From positions 1 to 35,932 of the forward strand of contig JAHHQL010000017.1 in assembly GCA_020026415.1 (NCBI GenBank): DNA of 35,932 nucleotides, written 5' to 3'. Shown piece after piece: positions 24,015-32,038 of the stretch (the stretch's first letter is position 1; each line of letters starts with the position of its first letter). The translations under genes were made by a program, and so were the position numbers. The notes under the pieces were generated by a model that searched no databases, was not told the origin of the DNA, and saw only the letters and a list, made by a program, of their open reading frames with translations. This stretch comes from Alistipes sp. (GTDB lineage: Bacteria > Bacteroidota > Bacteroidia > Bacteroidales > Rikenellaceae).

Positions 24015-26202
24015 CCCACCCGAAATCAACAACAAAAAAACTATAAATACTTTGAAACTCAAACAATTTCTACCCCTGTGCATGTTCCTCTCGGCTCTTG
24101 TTGCGCCCGCAGGAACCGATGCCTGCAATCACGACTACCGGGAGATTTCCAATCTGGCACGCATGAATCGCGGCGTTTACGGCATCCGCTCGATGGCCGA
24201 CGGTGCCCACTACACGGTCATCGAAAACAACAACATCGTGCGTTACCTCTACGCCGAAAAGACCGAGGGCGAGCGTCTGCTGCCCCCCACGGTCAAGAAC
24301 CTCCCCATCACCGACTACACGTTCTCGCCCGATGAGAAGTCGATTCTGATCGCTTCGGGAGCAACGCAGATCTACCGCCACTCCTACACGACCGACTACC
24401 GTCTGTTTGCCGGCGGCAAATTGCGCAAGGCTCTGCCCGAAGCCAAAGACCCGCGCGACGCTTCGTTCTCGCCCGACGGCCGTCTGATCATCTACTCCGA
24501 CCACAACGACCTCTATGTCACCGAGGTGGCTACGGGCATGACGCGCCGCGTGACCGACGACGGCGAGTGGAACAAGATCATCAACGGTACGACCGACTGG
24601 GTTTATGAGGAGGAGTTCGGCTTCACGAAGGCCTACGCCGTATCGCCCGACAGCCGCAAACTCGCCTACCTGCGTTTCGACGAGTCGGAAGTGCCGATGA
24701 TGGAGTTCATGCGCTTCGACAACCAACTCTACAACAAGGCATTCTCGTACAAATATCCGAAGGCGGGCGATGCCAACTCGATTGTCGAGTTGTGGGTCTA
24801 TGACCTCACGACCGGCAAAAAGGAGCGCATCGACACGGGTACGGAGACCGACCAATACATCGCCCGTCTGGGCTTCACGCCCGACAACCGTCTGTGGTAT
24901 CACCGTCTGAACCGCCGTCAGAACCTCTTCGACATGATGCTCTGCGAACCGAACGGCGCACAGCGTGTCATCTACCACGAGGGTGGCGAACAGTACGTCG
25001 AACGTATCGAGGATCAGACCGTCACGTTCATCGACAACGATCGTTTCATCGTGCGTCAGGAGGAGAAGACGGGTTACATGCACCTCTACCTTTACAGTGC
25101 CAAGAACGGCTCGTGCCTGCGTCAGATCACCCGTGGCGAGTGGGAAGTCACTCAGGTCGTGGGTCACGATGACAAGCGTGTGTGGTATCTCTCGACCGAG
25201 ACCTCGCCCCTGCGCCGCAATTTGTACAGCATCCGTTTCGACGGGAAGGACAAATGCCGCTTAACGCAGGGCGAAGGCTTCTACTCGATCGCACCGAGCA
25301 AAGGCATGAAGTATTACATCTCGACCTTCTCGAATGCCACCACCCCCAACCGCGTGGAGATCTGCGACGGCAAGGGCAAGGTCGTACGCCTGTTGCAGGA
25401 AAACAAGCCTTTGCAGGAGGAATTGGCAAGAACCAACCGCCCCCACAAGGAGTTCTTCACCTTCACCACCGAGCGCGGTGATCAGTTGAACGCATGGATG
25501 TTGAAACCCGCCGACTTCGACCCCTCGAAGAAATACCCCGTCCTTCTGACGCAGTATTCGGGTCCCGGTTCGCAGCAGGTACAGGATCGCTGGTCGGTGG
25601 ATTGGGAGGATGCCCTCGTCCGGCACGGTTACATCGTCGTCTGCACCGACGGTCGCGGCACGGGATTCCGTGGTGAGGCCTTCAAGAAGCAGACCTACGG
25701 ACGCCTCGGATTCCTCGAAACCGAAGATCAGATCTCGTTCGCCAAATACATGCAGCGACAGTCCTATGTCGATGCCGACCGCATCGGTATCTACGGCTGG
25801 TCGTTCGGCGGTTTCATGGCTCTGAGTTGCTCGTTCAAGGGCATGGGTCTGTTCCGCATGGCGATTGCCGTGGCTCCCGTGACCTCGTGGCGTTATTACG
25901 ACACGATCTACACCGAGATCTACAACGACCTGCCCCAATACAACGCCGCAGGTTACGACGATAACTCGCCCGTGCAGTTCGCCAACCTGTTCGACGACGA
26001 GAAGACCTCGCTTCTGATCATCCACGGCACGGCCGACGACAACGTCCACCTTCAGAACACCATGGAGGTGACCCGCGCCCTGAACCGCTACAACAAGCAG
26101 TACGACATGATGATCTATCCCGATCAGAACCACTCGATGATGCCCGACGACCGTCACAACATCCGTCAGAAGATGATCGACTACACGTTGGAGCACCTCT
26201 AA
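24004..26202 (+). CDS. Dipeptidyl peptidase IV (S9B family)
   Basis: This 732-residue exported serine exopeptidase removes X-Pro dipeptides from peptide N-termini. It has a hydrophobic export signal (about 17-41, preceded by a 16-residue polar extension), then a beta-propeller region. Diagnostic of DPP-IV is the double-Glu motif WVYEEEF (Glu202-204). The hydrolase domain holds the catalytic triad: Ser600 in GWSFGG, Asp678 in HGTADDNVH and His710 in DQNHS. The 24004 ATG overlaps the preceding gene; a TTG start at about 24052 would also fit the signal peptide. Such enzymes in gut Bacteroidales process peptides and may cleave host-derived peptides. Transcription ends at the terminator at 26226. 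Confidence 0.95.
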   Translation: MTFNPPEINNKKTINTLKLKQFLPLCMFLSALVAPAGTDACNHDYREISNLARMNRGVYGIRSMADGAHYTVIENNNIVRYLYAEKTEGERLLPPTVKNLPITDYTFSPDEKSILIASGATQIYRHSYTTDYRLFAGGKLRKALPEAKDPRDASFSPDGRLIIYSDHNDLYVTEVATGMTRRVTDDGEWNKIINGTTDWVYEEEFGFTKAYAVSPDSRKLAYLRFDESEVPMMEFMRFDNQLYNKAFSYKYPKAGDANSIVELWVYDLTTGKKERIDTGTETDQYIARLGFTPDNRLWYHRLNRRQNLFDMMLCEPNGAQRVIYHEGGEQYVERIEDQTVTFIDNDRFIVRQEEKTGYMHLYLYSAKNGSCLRQITRGEWEVTQVVGHDDKRVWYLSTETSPLRRNLYSIRFDGKDKCRLTQGEGFYSIAPSKGMKYYISTFSNATTPNRVEICDGKGKVVRLLQENKPLQEELARTNRPHKEFFTFTTERGDQLNAWMLKPADFDPSKKYPVLLTQYSGPGSQQVQDRWSVDWEDALVRHGYIVVCTDGRGTGFRGEAFKKQTYGRLGFLETEDQISFAKYMQRQSYVDADRIGIYGWSFGGFMALSCSFKGMGLFRMAIAVAPVTSWRYYDTIYTEIYNDLPQYNAAGYDDNSPVQFANLFDDEKTSLLIIHGTADDNVHLQNTMEVTRALNRYNKQYDMMIYPDQNHSMMPDDRHNIRQKMIDYTLEHL

Positions 26203-26225
26203 TCGAGGTTTTTCCGAAATTTCAA

Positions 26226-26261
26226 CGCCCCGACACCGCCTTGGTTTCGGGGCGTTTCTTT
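26226..26261 (+). terminator. Terminator of the glucosaminidase-DPP operon
   Basis: CGCCCCG (26226-26232) pairs with CGGGGCG (26248-26254), extended by flanking A/T pairs, followed by TTTCTTT. It lies 23 bases past the dipeptidyl peptidase stop. Confidence 0.88.
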
Positions 26262-26282
26262 GCGCCCTGTTCCACGGGGAAC

Positions 26283-26318
26283 AAAAAAAGCCGCCTTCCA
26301 CGCGGGGAAAGCGGCTTT
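26283..26318 (-). terminator. Terminator of the superoxide dismutase gene
   Basis: AAAGCCGC (26287-26294) pairs with GCGGCTTT (26311-26318), with an inner TTCC/GGAA extension, preceded on the plus strand by seven A (26283-26289), i.e. a T-tract on the minus strand. It is 18 bases past the stop. Confidence 0.9.
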
Positions 26319-26336
26319 GCAATCCTTCAAGACGGC

Positions 26337-26933
26337 TTATTTTGCTTCGTAACGCTTCTCGACAACCTTCCAGTCGATGAATTTCCACCAAGCGGCAACG
26401 GCATCGGGACGGCGGTTGCGGTAGTCAATGTAATAGGCGTGTTCCCATACATCCAGACACATCAGAGGACGCAGACCGCGACACAACGGATTACCGGCAT
26501 TCGATTCATTAACCAATGCCAACTTACCCTCCTTGTCCTCAACAAGCCATGTCCAGCCCGATCCGAAAAGACCTGCCGCCGAACGGTTCATGGTCTGTAC
26601 GAACTCCTCCACCGATCCGAAATCTCGAACCAGAGCCTCTGCCAGACGCCCCGTGGGTGCCGAGGCAGGCTGCGGGGAGAACTGGTCGAAGAAAAATTCG
26701 TGATTCCAAGCCTGTGCGGCCTGATTGAAAAGCGTACCCTCCGACGAAAGGATGATCTCCCCGACGGTCTTGCCCTCGTAGGGTGTTCCTTCGATCAGTT
26801 CGTTGAGTTTGTTTACATATCCCGCATAGTGTTTGTCATGGTGAAACCGAAGCGTCTCCTCCGACATCACGGGAGCCAGAGCATCGTATGCGTAAGGAAG
26901 ATCCTTAGCAATGAATTTTGTGTAATCAGCCAT
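26337..26933 (-). CDS. sodB: Superoxide dismutase, iron-type
   Basis: SOD converts superoxide to oxygen and hydrogen peroxide in the cytoplasm. The 198-residue protein carries metal ligands His31 (RFHHDKHYAGY), His78 (AWNH), Asp161 and His165 (DVWEHAYY). Gln74 in AAQAWNH is the position where iron enzymes keep their outer-sphere glutamine, so it is Fe-type, although related Bacteroides enzymes can also work with manganese. FGSGWTWLV is the usual family core. It is a single-gene unit ending in a strong terminator. The leader has a hairpin at 26967-26987 (TGTCC with GGACA) of unknown use. I found no consensus promoter core upstream. Confidence 0.95.
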   Translation of the reverse strand: MADYTKFIAKDLPYAYDALAPVMSEETLRFHHDKHYAGYVNKLNELIEGTPYEGKTVGEIILSSEGTLFNQAAQAWNHEFFFDQFSPQPASAPTGRLAEALVRDFGSVEEFVQTMNRSAAGLFGSGWTWLVEDKEGKLALVNESNAGNPLCRGLRPLMCLDVWEHAYYIDYRNRRPDAVAAWWKFIDWKVVEKRYEAK

Positions 26934-27133
26934 AGTTTTGTGATTTTTAAGGTTTTACAATCGGCATGTCCGCGTCCTGCGGGGACAGGCATGCCCTCAG
27001 ACAGTTTCGTTCACAGGGAACAGTTGCAACACAGCAATCTCCATGCAACTTATGTGCTGCGTCAGTCGCAATATCGCAAAATTTTCGGAAAATTCCAAGT
27101 CGCCCGTCCCGATCGTCCCAATTTTCCCAAGAA
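26934..27133. other. Intergenic region upstream of the superoxide dismutase gene
   Basis: No gene is visible. A hairpin at 26967-26987 (TGTCC/GGACA with an inner CG/CG pair) sits 35-55 bases upstream of the start codon on the leader side. No TAnnTTTG core on the minus strand is convincing, so the promoter is not identified. Confidence 0.4.
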
Positions 27134-27166
27134 AAGAGAGTCATGACTGCGGGTCACGACTCTCTT
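27134..27166 (-). terminator. Terminator of the double-BACON lipoprotein gene
   Basis: AAGAGAGTC (27134-27142) pairs with GACTCTCTT (27158-27166) with an inner GAC/GTC stem. On the minus strand it is followed by TTTTC. It lies 28 bases past the stop. Confidence 0.85.
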
Positions 27167-27193
27167 CGGATTTGAAAGAGTTTCAAATCTCTT

Positions 27194-28234
27194 TTATTTG
27201 GTGGTAAATACCTCCTTGAAAAGCGGGGTCAGCACCTTGGGATTTTCCTCGTATGTGGCTCCGTACACGAAGAAGTAACACTCCATTTGTGAAGGAATTG
27301 TCGTAATTGAAATCTCCTGAGTACCGCGTGCACCGATCGAGTCAAGGATCTCCAGCATCGACTGACCAAACATATCGGACATAGAGTGCAGGTACTTGAT
27401 CTCATCCTCAAGAAAACGTTCCTCGCTCTCATAACCGTCAATCATACACTTCTCCACGGCACTGGCCACATAGAACATCTCCGGATCGCGCGGAGTTACG
27501 CGGGCACGCACACCGTCGGAGGTCGTTTCGAGGATCTCGATCATGAAGAACGGCATCTGCTTTTTCTGGATGATCTCCACGGGAATATCAATCTGACCGC
27601 CCTCATGTTTATAGGAAACCGTCACCTCGACCCGACGCTCGGCATCCGTTTCGTTGGGAAGCACCGAAGCGACAAGGATCCGATCATCGGTTTCGTGGGA
27701 TTTGAACGAGAGCCAATCCACACCGGAAGCAGCCGACAACCGACCTTTGCCTGCATCATTCCTGACCATAAACTTCAGTTCCACGTCACCGCCCCCGGCC
27801 TCGACCATCACGGGCATCTCAAATTCGGGCTTAACTTCGGGTTCACGAAGCCCCTCCTGAATCACCTCAACCGAGTACGCGGTCTTCTCCTTACCATAAC
27901 TATAAACCACCTCGATCTTTGCACGACGCTCCTCATAAGCCTTGTTCGTCAGGATCGCAGACATCACCGACAGATCGTCGGTTCGCAGCGTTTCGATCCA
28001 TTCCGCCCCGGTCGAAGCACTCAGCACGCCGCCCACGACAGGATTCTCGACCGTGAAGGTCAGCGTAAAGTCTCCGCCTGCGGAAGCGACCTTGAACGGA
28101 TTCTCAAACGAAGGTTTCAGTACGGGTTTCTCCTGCGGCGCGGGAGGAGTTACGTTGTCGTCGTCATCAGAACAACCGGCCATCACGCCCGACAGGGCGA
28201 AGAGGATGACCCACATTTTGGCAAATTTTAACAT
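27194..28234 (-). CDS. Surface lipoprotein with two BACON domains and a shared C-terminal module
   Basis: This 346-residue lipoprotein has a signal peptide ending before Cys21, then Ser-Asp-Asp-Asp-Asp, the Bacteroidetes surface-export signal. Two BACON-type immunoglobulin-like domains follow (about 41-127 and 134-225), each ending in a valine/isoleucine-rich strand with a Gln (VEVIQEG, VEIIQKK). A C-terminal module (227-346) has the plan of the three modules in the 10666-12210 lipoprotein: opening strand, helical centre with ERFLEDEIKYL and MLEILDSIG, and a CYFFVYGA strand near the end. The proteins are relatives, not neighbours. Such proteins are usually glycan- or host-contact proteins, but no enzyme is adjacent, so the ligand is unknown. 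Confidence 0.88.
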   Translation of the reverse strand: MLKFAKMWVILFALSGVMAGCSDDDDNVTPPAPQEKPVLKPSFENPFKVASAGGDFTLTFTVENPVVGGVLSASTGAEWIETLRTDDLSVMSAILTNKAYEERRAKIEVVYSYGKEKTAYSVEVIQEGLREPEVKPEFEMPVMVEAGGGDVELKFMVRNDAGKGRLSAASGVDWLSFKSHETDDRILVASVLPNETDAERRVEVTVSYKHEGGQIDIPVEIIQKKQMPFFMIEILETTSDGVRARVTPRDPEMFYVASAVEKCMIDGYESEERFLEDEIKYLHSMSDMFGQSMLEILDSIGARGTQEISITTIPSQMECYFFVYGATYEENPKVLTPLFKEVFTTK

Positions 28235-28382
28235 AGAAGTTTGAATTTTATTTGGTTTATCAGGTTTCTTTTTAAAAAAACATTCCGATCACACACCGCC
28301 AACCATCCTATGCTTTAAACAAATATACAAATATTTCTCAAACTTATGCTTATTTAACCAAAAATATTTTCAAACACCCCGC
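28235..28382. other. AT-rich region upstream of the double-BACON lipoprotein gene
   Basis: No gene is visible. Two minus-strand -7-like cores, TATATTTG (28320-28327) and TAAGTTTG (28339-28346), lie 85-110 bases upstream of the start codon, but neither has a TTTG at the usual 19-21 bp. The promoter is not settled. Confidence 0.35.
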
Positions 28383-28419
28383 AAAAAAAGCGGAGACCGC
28401 CCTCAAGGTCGGTCTCCGC
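28383..28419 (-). terminator. Rubredoxin gene terminator
   Basis: GCGGAGACC (28390-28398) pairs with GGTCTCCGC (28411-28419). On the minus strand seven T follow (A at 28383-28389). It lies 22 bases past the rubredoxin stop. Confidence 0.92.
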
Positions 28420-28440
28420 CCGTACCGTTCTACGGAATCT

Positions 28441-28614
28441 CTACTCCATCTCGACCGGCACAAACGAATCTTTCGTCTCGCCACACAGGGGACACGTCCA
28501 ATCGTCGGGCAACATTTCAAAGGGAGTTCCGGGTTCGATTCCGTTTTCGGGATCGCCCATCTCAGGATCATAGATGTATTCGCAAACGATACATCGAAAC
28601 TTCTTGGTTCTCAT
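28441..28614 (-). CDS. Rubredoxin
   Basis: This 57-residue mononuclear iron protein carries single electrons in the cytoplasm, usually in anaerobes that reduce oxygen or peroxide. The two CX2C knuckles are present: Cys8/Cys11 (RCIVCEYIYDP) and Cys41/Cys44 (WTCPLCG). The length and the internal GDPENGI and WTCPLCG context are standard for rubredoxin. The first knuckle has Glu where most rubredoxins have Gly (CxxCG). It begins at ATG 28614, and a strong terminator follows. It sits near a superoxide dismutase and a flavodoxin-ferredoxin gene on the same strand, 52 bases after the latter, so it may be co-transcribed with it. Confidence 0.95.
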   Translation of the reverse strand: MRTKKFRCIVCEYIYDPEMGDPENGIEPGTPFEMLPDDWTCPLCGETKDSFVPVEME

Positions 28615-28666
28615 AATTTATCAATTAGGTTACACACTAAAATCCAGTGCAATTTATGTGCCACCG

Positions 28667-29488
28667 CTACAACAGCACCACAGGCTCCTTCCTCCCGCCG
28701 AAAAACGCCGACAGGGGGCGTGCATAGGGGTTGTCCAGCGTGCGTGCGCCCTCAGGACAAACCTTCACGCAGGCACAGCAGCGGATGCACCGTTCGGGAT
28801 CGGTCTTCAGTTCGTTTCCCGGCGGAATCGCCCCCGTGGGACACATCGCCGAACACGTGCCGCACAACACGCAGCGGGCGGGATCGGTCACGGGGAACAT
28901 GCGTCCCGTGAAATTCTGTTTCGAGGCGGTAATGGCTCTTACGAACGCCTCGCGTTGTTCCTCCCCGATCGGAAGATCCTTCAGGCGGGCGGGATCGACC
29001 TCCGACCAATTATCGGACGCAAGTTTCGTATAGACCTCCCGTCCGAACGACGAGGCGCGTTCCAAGTCCGCACGATCGGGACGCCCCGCACCGATGGGGT
29101 GTGCCTCGGTCGAATAGGAGTGTTCGCCCACAAAGGCCGCACAGGCGACGGGGCGGAATCCCTGACGGCGCACAAATGCGCCCAAATCCTCCGCGGCGTG
29201 TTCAAAAGCACGGTTGCCATAGACCACGACGACCACGGCAGGGGTATTGTCGCCCTTCACCCCGCTCATACGCTCCAAAGCAATCGGAGGCACATGTCCT
29301 CCGTAAACGGGAACGGCAAACACCGCCAAATCGTGTGAGCGGAGTTGCAGGTTCGCGGCGCGGCGGGTCAGATTGTTGCGCACGACGGGGATTGCACCGA
29401 GCGAAAGACCCTGTGCCACGGCATCGGATACCTTGCGCGAAGTCGCCGTCGGCGAAAAACAGACGGTATAAATTTTATTCAATGTCAT
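28667..29488 (-). CDS. Flavodoxin-ferredoxin electron carrier (EFR1-like)
   Basis: This 273-residue protein has a flavodoxin-like N-terminal domain (about 1-165), with the phosphate-binding loop FSPTATSRKV (11-20) and VPVYGGHVPP (59-68). A C-terminal domain binds two [4Fe-4S] clusters: Cys206/209/212/216 (CVLCGTCSAMCP) and Cys234/237/240/244 (CIRCCACVKVCP, with an extra Cys238). The architecture is that of EFR1-type ferredoxins of anaerobic Bacteroidetes and Clostridia, which move electrons between flavin and Fe-S partners. ATG 29488 starts at the conserved IYTVCFSPT strand; the frame upstream (to 29590) lacks the conserved fold. The gene runs toward the rubredoxin gene. Physiological partner unknown. 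Confidence 0.92.
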   Translation of the reverse strand: MTLNKIYTVCFSPTATSRKVSDAVAQGLSLGAIPVVRNNLTRRAANLQLRSHDLAVFAVPVYGGHVPPIALERMSGVKGDNTPAVVVVVYGNRAFEHAAEDLGAFVRRQGFRPVACAAFVGEHSYSTEAHPIGAGRPDRADLERASSFGREVYTKLASDNWSEVDPARLKDLPIGEEQREAFVRAITASKQNFTGRMFPVTDPARCVLCGTCSAMCPTGAIPPGNELKTDPERCIRCCACVKVCPEGARTLDNPYARPLSAFFGGRKEPVVLL

Positions 29489-29664
29489 TGTGTGTCGGTA
29501 TGTGTGTCGGCCTTCCATCACCCAAAAAGCAAGCGGCAAAATGCGGAAAGACCCTCCGAAATATAAGAAATCTTTAACAAAAAGACGCATCTTCTCTCAA
29601 AAAAACAACGAACCCCGTTTGATCTGCCGCTTGAGACAATGTGTTTTTGCGAAAAAGGATTTTT

Positions 29665-29699
29665 TTTGGAACGATCATCACGAAAAATATCTATCTTTG
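29665..29699 (+). promoter_or_regulatory. Promoter of the cysteine desulfidase-like gene
   Basis: TTTG at 29665-29668 and TATCTTTG at 29692-29699 are both exact, but the spacer is 23 bp, longer than the usual 19-21. The ATG at 29741 lies 41 bases downstream. Confidence 0.65.
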
Positions 29700-29740
29700 T
29701 ATATAGGGACTTATGACTTTAACAACCGAAATTCTTTTTT

Positions 29741-31033
29741 ATGATACCTCAAAACGAAAGAGCAGAAATTATTGCTCTGATCAACCGTGAAGTCGTGCCG
29801 GCAATCGGCTGTACCGAACCGATCGCCGTGGCATTGTGTGCAGCCCGTGCTGCCGAGGAACTGGGCGAAAAACCGCTGAAAATCGAAGCCCGATTAAGTG
29901 CCAACATCCTCAAGAACGCCATGGGGGTGGGCATCCCCGGAACCGGCATGGTGGGTCTTCCGATCGCCATTGCACTCGGCGTACTGATCGGCCGTTCGGA
30001 ATACCAGTTGGAAGTGTTGCGTGACGTAACCCCCGAATCGGTCGAGCAGGGCAAAGCCTACATTGCCGAAAAGCGCATCGACATCAAACTCAAGGAACAC
30101 ATCACCGAGAAACTCTATATCGAAATCGAAATGTCGTCCGAAAATCACCACGCGACGGCCGTCATTTCGGGCGGACACACCAATTTCGTCTATGTAGAAC
30201 AGGATCACAAGACGATCCTCGACAACCGCACCCCGACAAATGCCGGCGAAAGCCACGATGAACACCACGTGGAACTGAACCTGCACAAGGTTTGGGATTT
30301 CGCCACCACCTCGCCCGTCGAGGAACTGACCTTCATTCAGGAAGCACGCCGCCTGAACAAGGCTGCCGCCGAAATGTCGCTCAAAAACAACTACGGCCAC
30401 TGCATCGGTCGCACGCTGCGCTACGACAAGGAATTGAAGATCATGGGCGACACCATTTTCTCGCGTGTATTGGCCTACACGTCGGCGGCCTGCGATGCCC
30501 GTATGGCAGGTGCCATGGTACCCATCATGAGCAATTCGGGCAGCGGCAACCAAGGCATCGCCACCACCCTCCCCGTAGTGGTTTACGGCGAGCAGATCAA
30601 TGCCTCGGAGGAGCAGATCACCCGTGCACTGATCCTGAGCCACCTCACCGCCATTTATATCAAACAGAGCCTCGGCCGTCTGTCGGCCCTGTGCGGATGC
30701 GTTGTTGCCGCCACGGGTTCGAGTTGCGGCATCACCTATCTGATGGGCGGCGGTTACAACGAGATCGTTTCGGCGGTGAAGAACATGATCGCCAACCTGA
30801 CGGGTATGCTCTGCGACGGTGCCAAACCGAGTTGCGCCATGAAACTGACCACGGGTGTCGGTACGGCCATGTTGTCGGCCATGATGGCTTGCGACGGTCA
30901 CTGCGTATCGTCGGTCGAGGGTATCATCGAGGACGATGTGGACAAGTGCATCCGCAACCTCACGATGATCGGCCGTGACGGCATGAACAACACCGATGCC
31001 ATGGTGCTGGACATCATGACCCACAAATGCTAA
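29741..31033 (+). CDS. cyuA: L-cysteine desulfidase / serine dehydratase-alpha-like Fe-S enzyme
   Basis: This 430-residue UPF0597/CyuA-like enzyme probably cleaves L-cysteine to pyruvate, ammonia and sulfide, or L-serine to pyruvate, using a [4Fe-4S] cluster in the cytoplasm. Conserved elements are AIGCTEP (Cys24) near the N-terminus, SNSGSGNQG in the middle (the glycine-rich substrate loop), SSCGI (Cys329) and the LCDGAKPSC pair (Cys358, Cys365) that ligates the cluster. Length is typical. It is a single-gene unit with its own promoter and terminator. Sulfide and pyruvate release fits an anaerobic gut bacterium. Desulfidase versus serine dehydratase activity cannot be decided from sequence alone. 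Confidence 0.93.
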   Translation: MIPQNERAEIIALINREVVPAIGCTEPIAVALCAARAAEELGEKPLKIEARLSANILKNAMGVGIPGTGMVGLPIAIALGVLIGRSEYQLEVLRDVTPESVEQGKAYIAEKRIDIKLKEHITEKLYIEIEMSSENHHATAVISGGHTNFVYVEQDHKTILDNRTPTNAGESHDEHHVELNLHKVWDFATTSPVEELTFIQEARRLNKAAAEMSLKNNYGHCIGRTLRYDKELKIMGDTIFSRVLAYTSAACDARMAGAMVPIMSNSGSGNQGIATTLPVVVYGEQINASEEQITRALILSHLTAIYIKQSLGRLSALCGCVVAATGSSCGITYLMGGGYNEIVSAVKNMIANLTGMLCDGAKPSCAMKLTTGVGTAMLSAMMACDGHCVSSVEGIIEDDVDKCIRNLTMIGRDGMNNTDAMVLDIMTHKC

Positions 31034-31049
31034 TCCTTTATACCTTATA

Positions 31050-31090
31050 AAAATACCCTCGTCCTTTTCGGGACGGGGGTATTTTCTTTT
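31050..31090 (+). terminator. Terminator of the cyuA-like gene
   Basis: An AAAATACCCxCGTCC arm (31050-31064) pairs with GGACGGGGGTATTTT (31071-31085) around a short loop, followed by a T-rich tail. It lies 16 bases past the stop. Confidence 0.9.
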
Positions 31091-31116
31091 TGGAGGAGCG
31101 GGGATTCGGAACGGAA

Positions 31117-31596
31117 TTACTCCATCGGAAAATACCGCCCCCGTTTCATGCGGAGTTTCTCGCGCCGCTGCTCTCCTTTGAGGCTCTTAAGTCCGATGTG
31201 AATCCATCGGGGGATGCCTCTGTCGGATTCGTTCTCCGAGATGAGTTGGTCGAATGCCACGTTCGCAACCCACTCCCGACAAAACAACCCGAAAGCCTTC
31301 ATGCGCCCGTTCACGGGAACGAGGTCGGCCGCCCACCCCGCCGTGTGCGCCGAATGTGCCGCCCCGCTGACCGCACGGTTCAACGCCACGCAACGGTATC
31401 CCGAACCGACACGGATTGCGGGATTTCCGAGGTTGTTTTCCGCGCAATGCAGCATCCACGCTTCGCGCAAAGGATCGAGCAGACATGCAACAAGTTCCTC
31501 CAAATGAGCGCAATGCTCTTCAGACGGGGTGTTTTCCAGACCGAGACGGTCGGCCGTATCGGAACGCACAAGTTCCGACAGCGTAAAGTAGTTCAT
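31117..31596 (-). CDS. Peptidase M15 (D-Ala-D-Ala carboxypeptidase-like), endolysin type
   Basis: This 159-residue zinc peptidase of the M15_3 kind cuts peptidoglycan cross-links. The conserved zinc-site motif SAHTAGWAAD gives His84 and Asp91, and WIH gives the third ligand His133. VGSGYRCVALNRAVSG (63-78) is the usual family core. No signal peptide or membrane anchor is present, so it resembles phage endolysins or cytoplasmic homologues rather than an exported house enzyme. No holin, portal or tail genes accompany it. It may be a domesticated phage gene in an otherwise core region. It lies downstream of hpf, separated by the hpf terminator, and converges on the cyuA-like gene. Confidence 0.85.
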   Translation of the reverse strand: MNYFTLSELVRSDTADRLGLENTPSEEHCAHLEELVACLLDPLREAWMLHCAENNLGNPAIRVGSGYRCVALNRAVSGAAHSAHTAGWAADLVPVNGRMKAFGLFCREWVANVAFDQLISENESDRGIPRWIHIGLKSLKGEQRREKLRMKRGRYFPME

Positions 31597-31650
31597 ACGT
31601 AAAATGTTTTAAGGGGTAACGAAAAATCCCGTCGAAGATGCTCGCACGGG

Positions 31651-31684
31651 AAAAAAAACCGACCTTCCCAAAGCGGAAGGTCGG
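31651..31684 (-). terminator. hpf terminator
   Basis: CCGACCTTCC (31659-31668) pairs with GGAAGGTCGG (31675-31684), with a CAAAGC loop. On the minus strand eight T follow (A at 31651-31658). It lies 39 bases past the hpf stop. Confidence 0.92.
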
Positions 31685-31723
31685 CAAAATTAACAATATA
31701 AGTAAAGAATCAAACGGAGCGGA

Positions 31724-32017
31724 TTATTTGTCCTTCCCCTTGAATTTTTCCAACTGATGTTTCAGCGCGTCAATGACCTCATCGACCGACTCCTCAAAGG
31801 TTTTCGACTGATGGCTCGCAACAAGATCCTCACCGGGCATGTGCAGGGTGATGGTGGCTATTTTGTTGCCCTTTTCGTGGTCCTTGTCGAGTTTCAACAC
31901 GATGTCTGCTCCGACAGAGTGCTCCGCAAAACGATCCAATTTCTCCATTTTCGCTTCTACAAATTCGACCAACTTCTTGTCGGCATCGAATTTCAAAGAT
32001 TGAATTCGTACGTTCAT
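31724..32017 (-). CDS. hpf: Ribosome hibernation-promoting factor (HPF/RaiA family)
   Basis: This 97-residue protein binds the small ribosomal subunit in stationary phase or stress and blocks translation, keeping idle ribosomes intact. The short-form HPF/YfiA pattern is visible: MNVRIQSLKFDADKKLVEFVEAKMEKLDRF at the start, DIVLKLDK, ITLHMPGEDLVA and SVDEVIDALKHQLEK at the end. It lacks the long-HPF C-terminal dimerisation domain, so it may form or dissolve 100S particles only with other partners. Its start is 21 bases after the stop of the recombinase gene, suggesting one operon. Confidence 0.95.
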   Translation of the reverse strand: MNVRIQSLKFDADKKLVEFVEAKMEKLDRFAEHSVGADIVLKLDKDHEKGNKIATITLHMPGEDLVASHQSKTFEESVDEVIDALKHQLEKFKGKDK

Positions 32018-32038
32018 AGCCTAACGATTTAAGAGTTA

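Noticed and set aside
28531..28560. tRNA-like GGTTCGATTCC motif
   Set aside because: The T-loop-like string lies inside the rubredoxin gene and no acceptor or anticodon stem fits around it.
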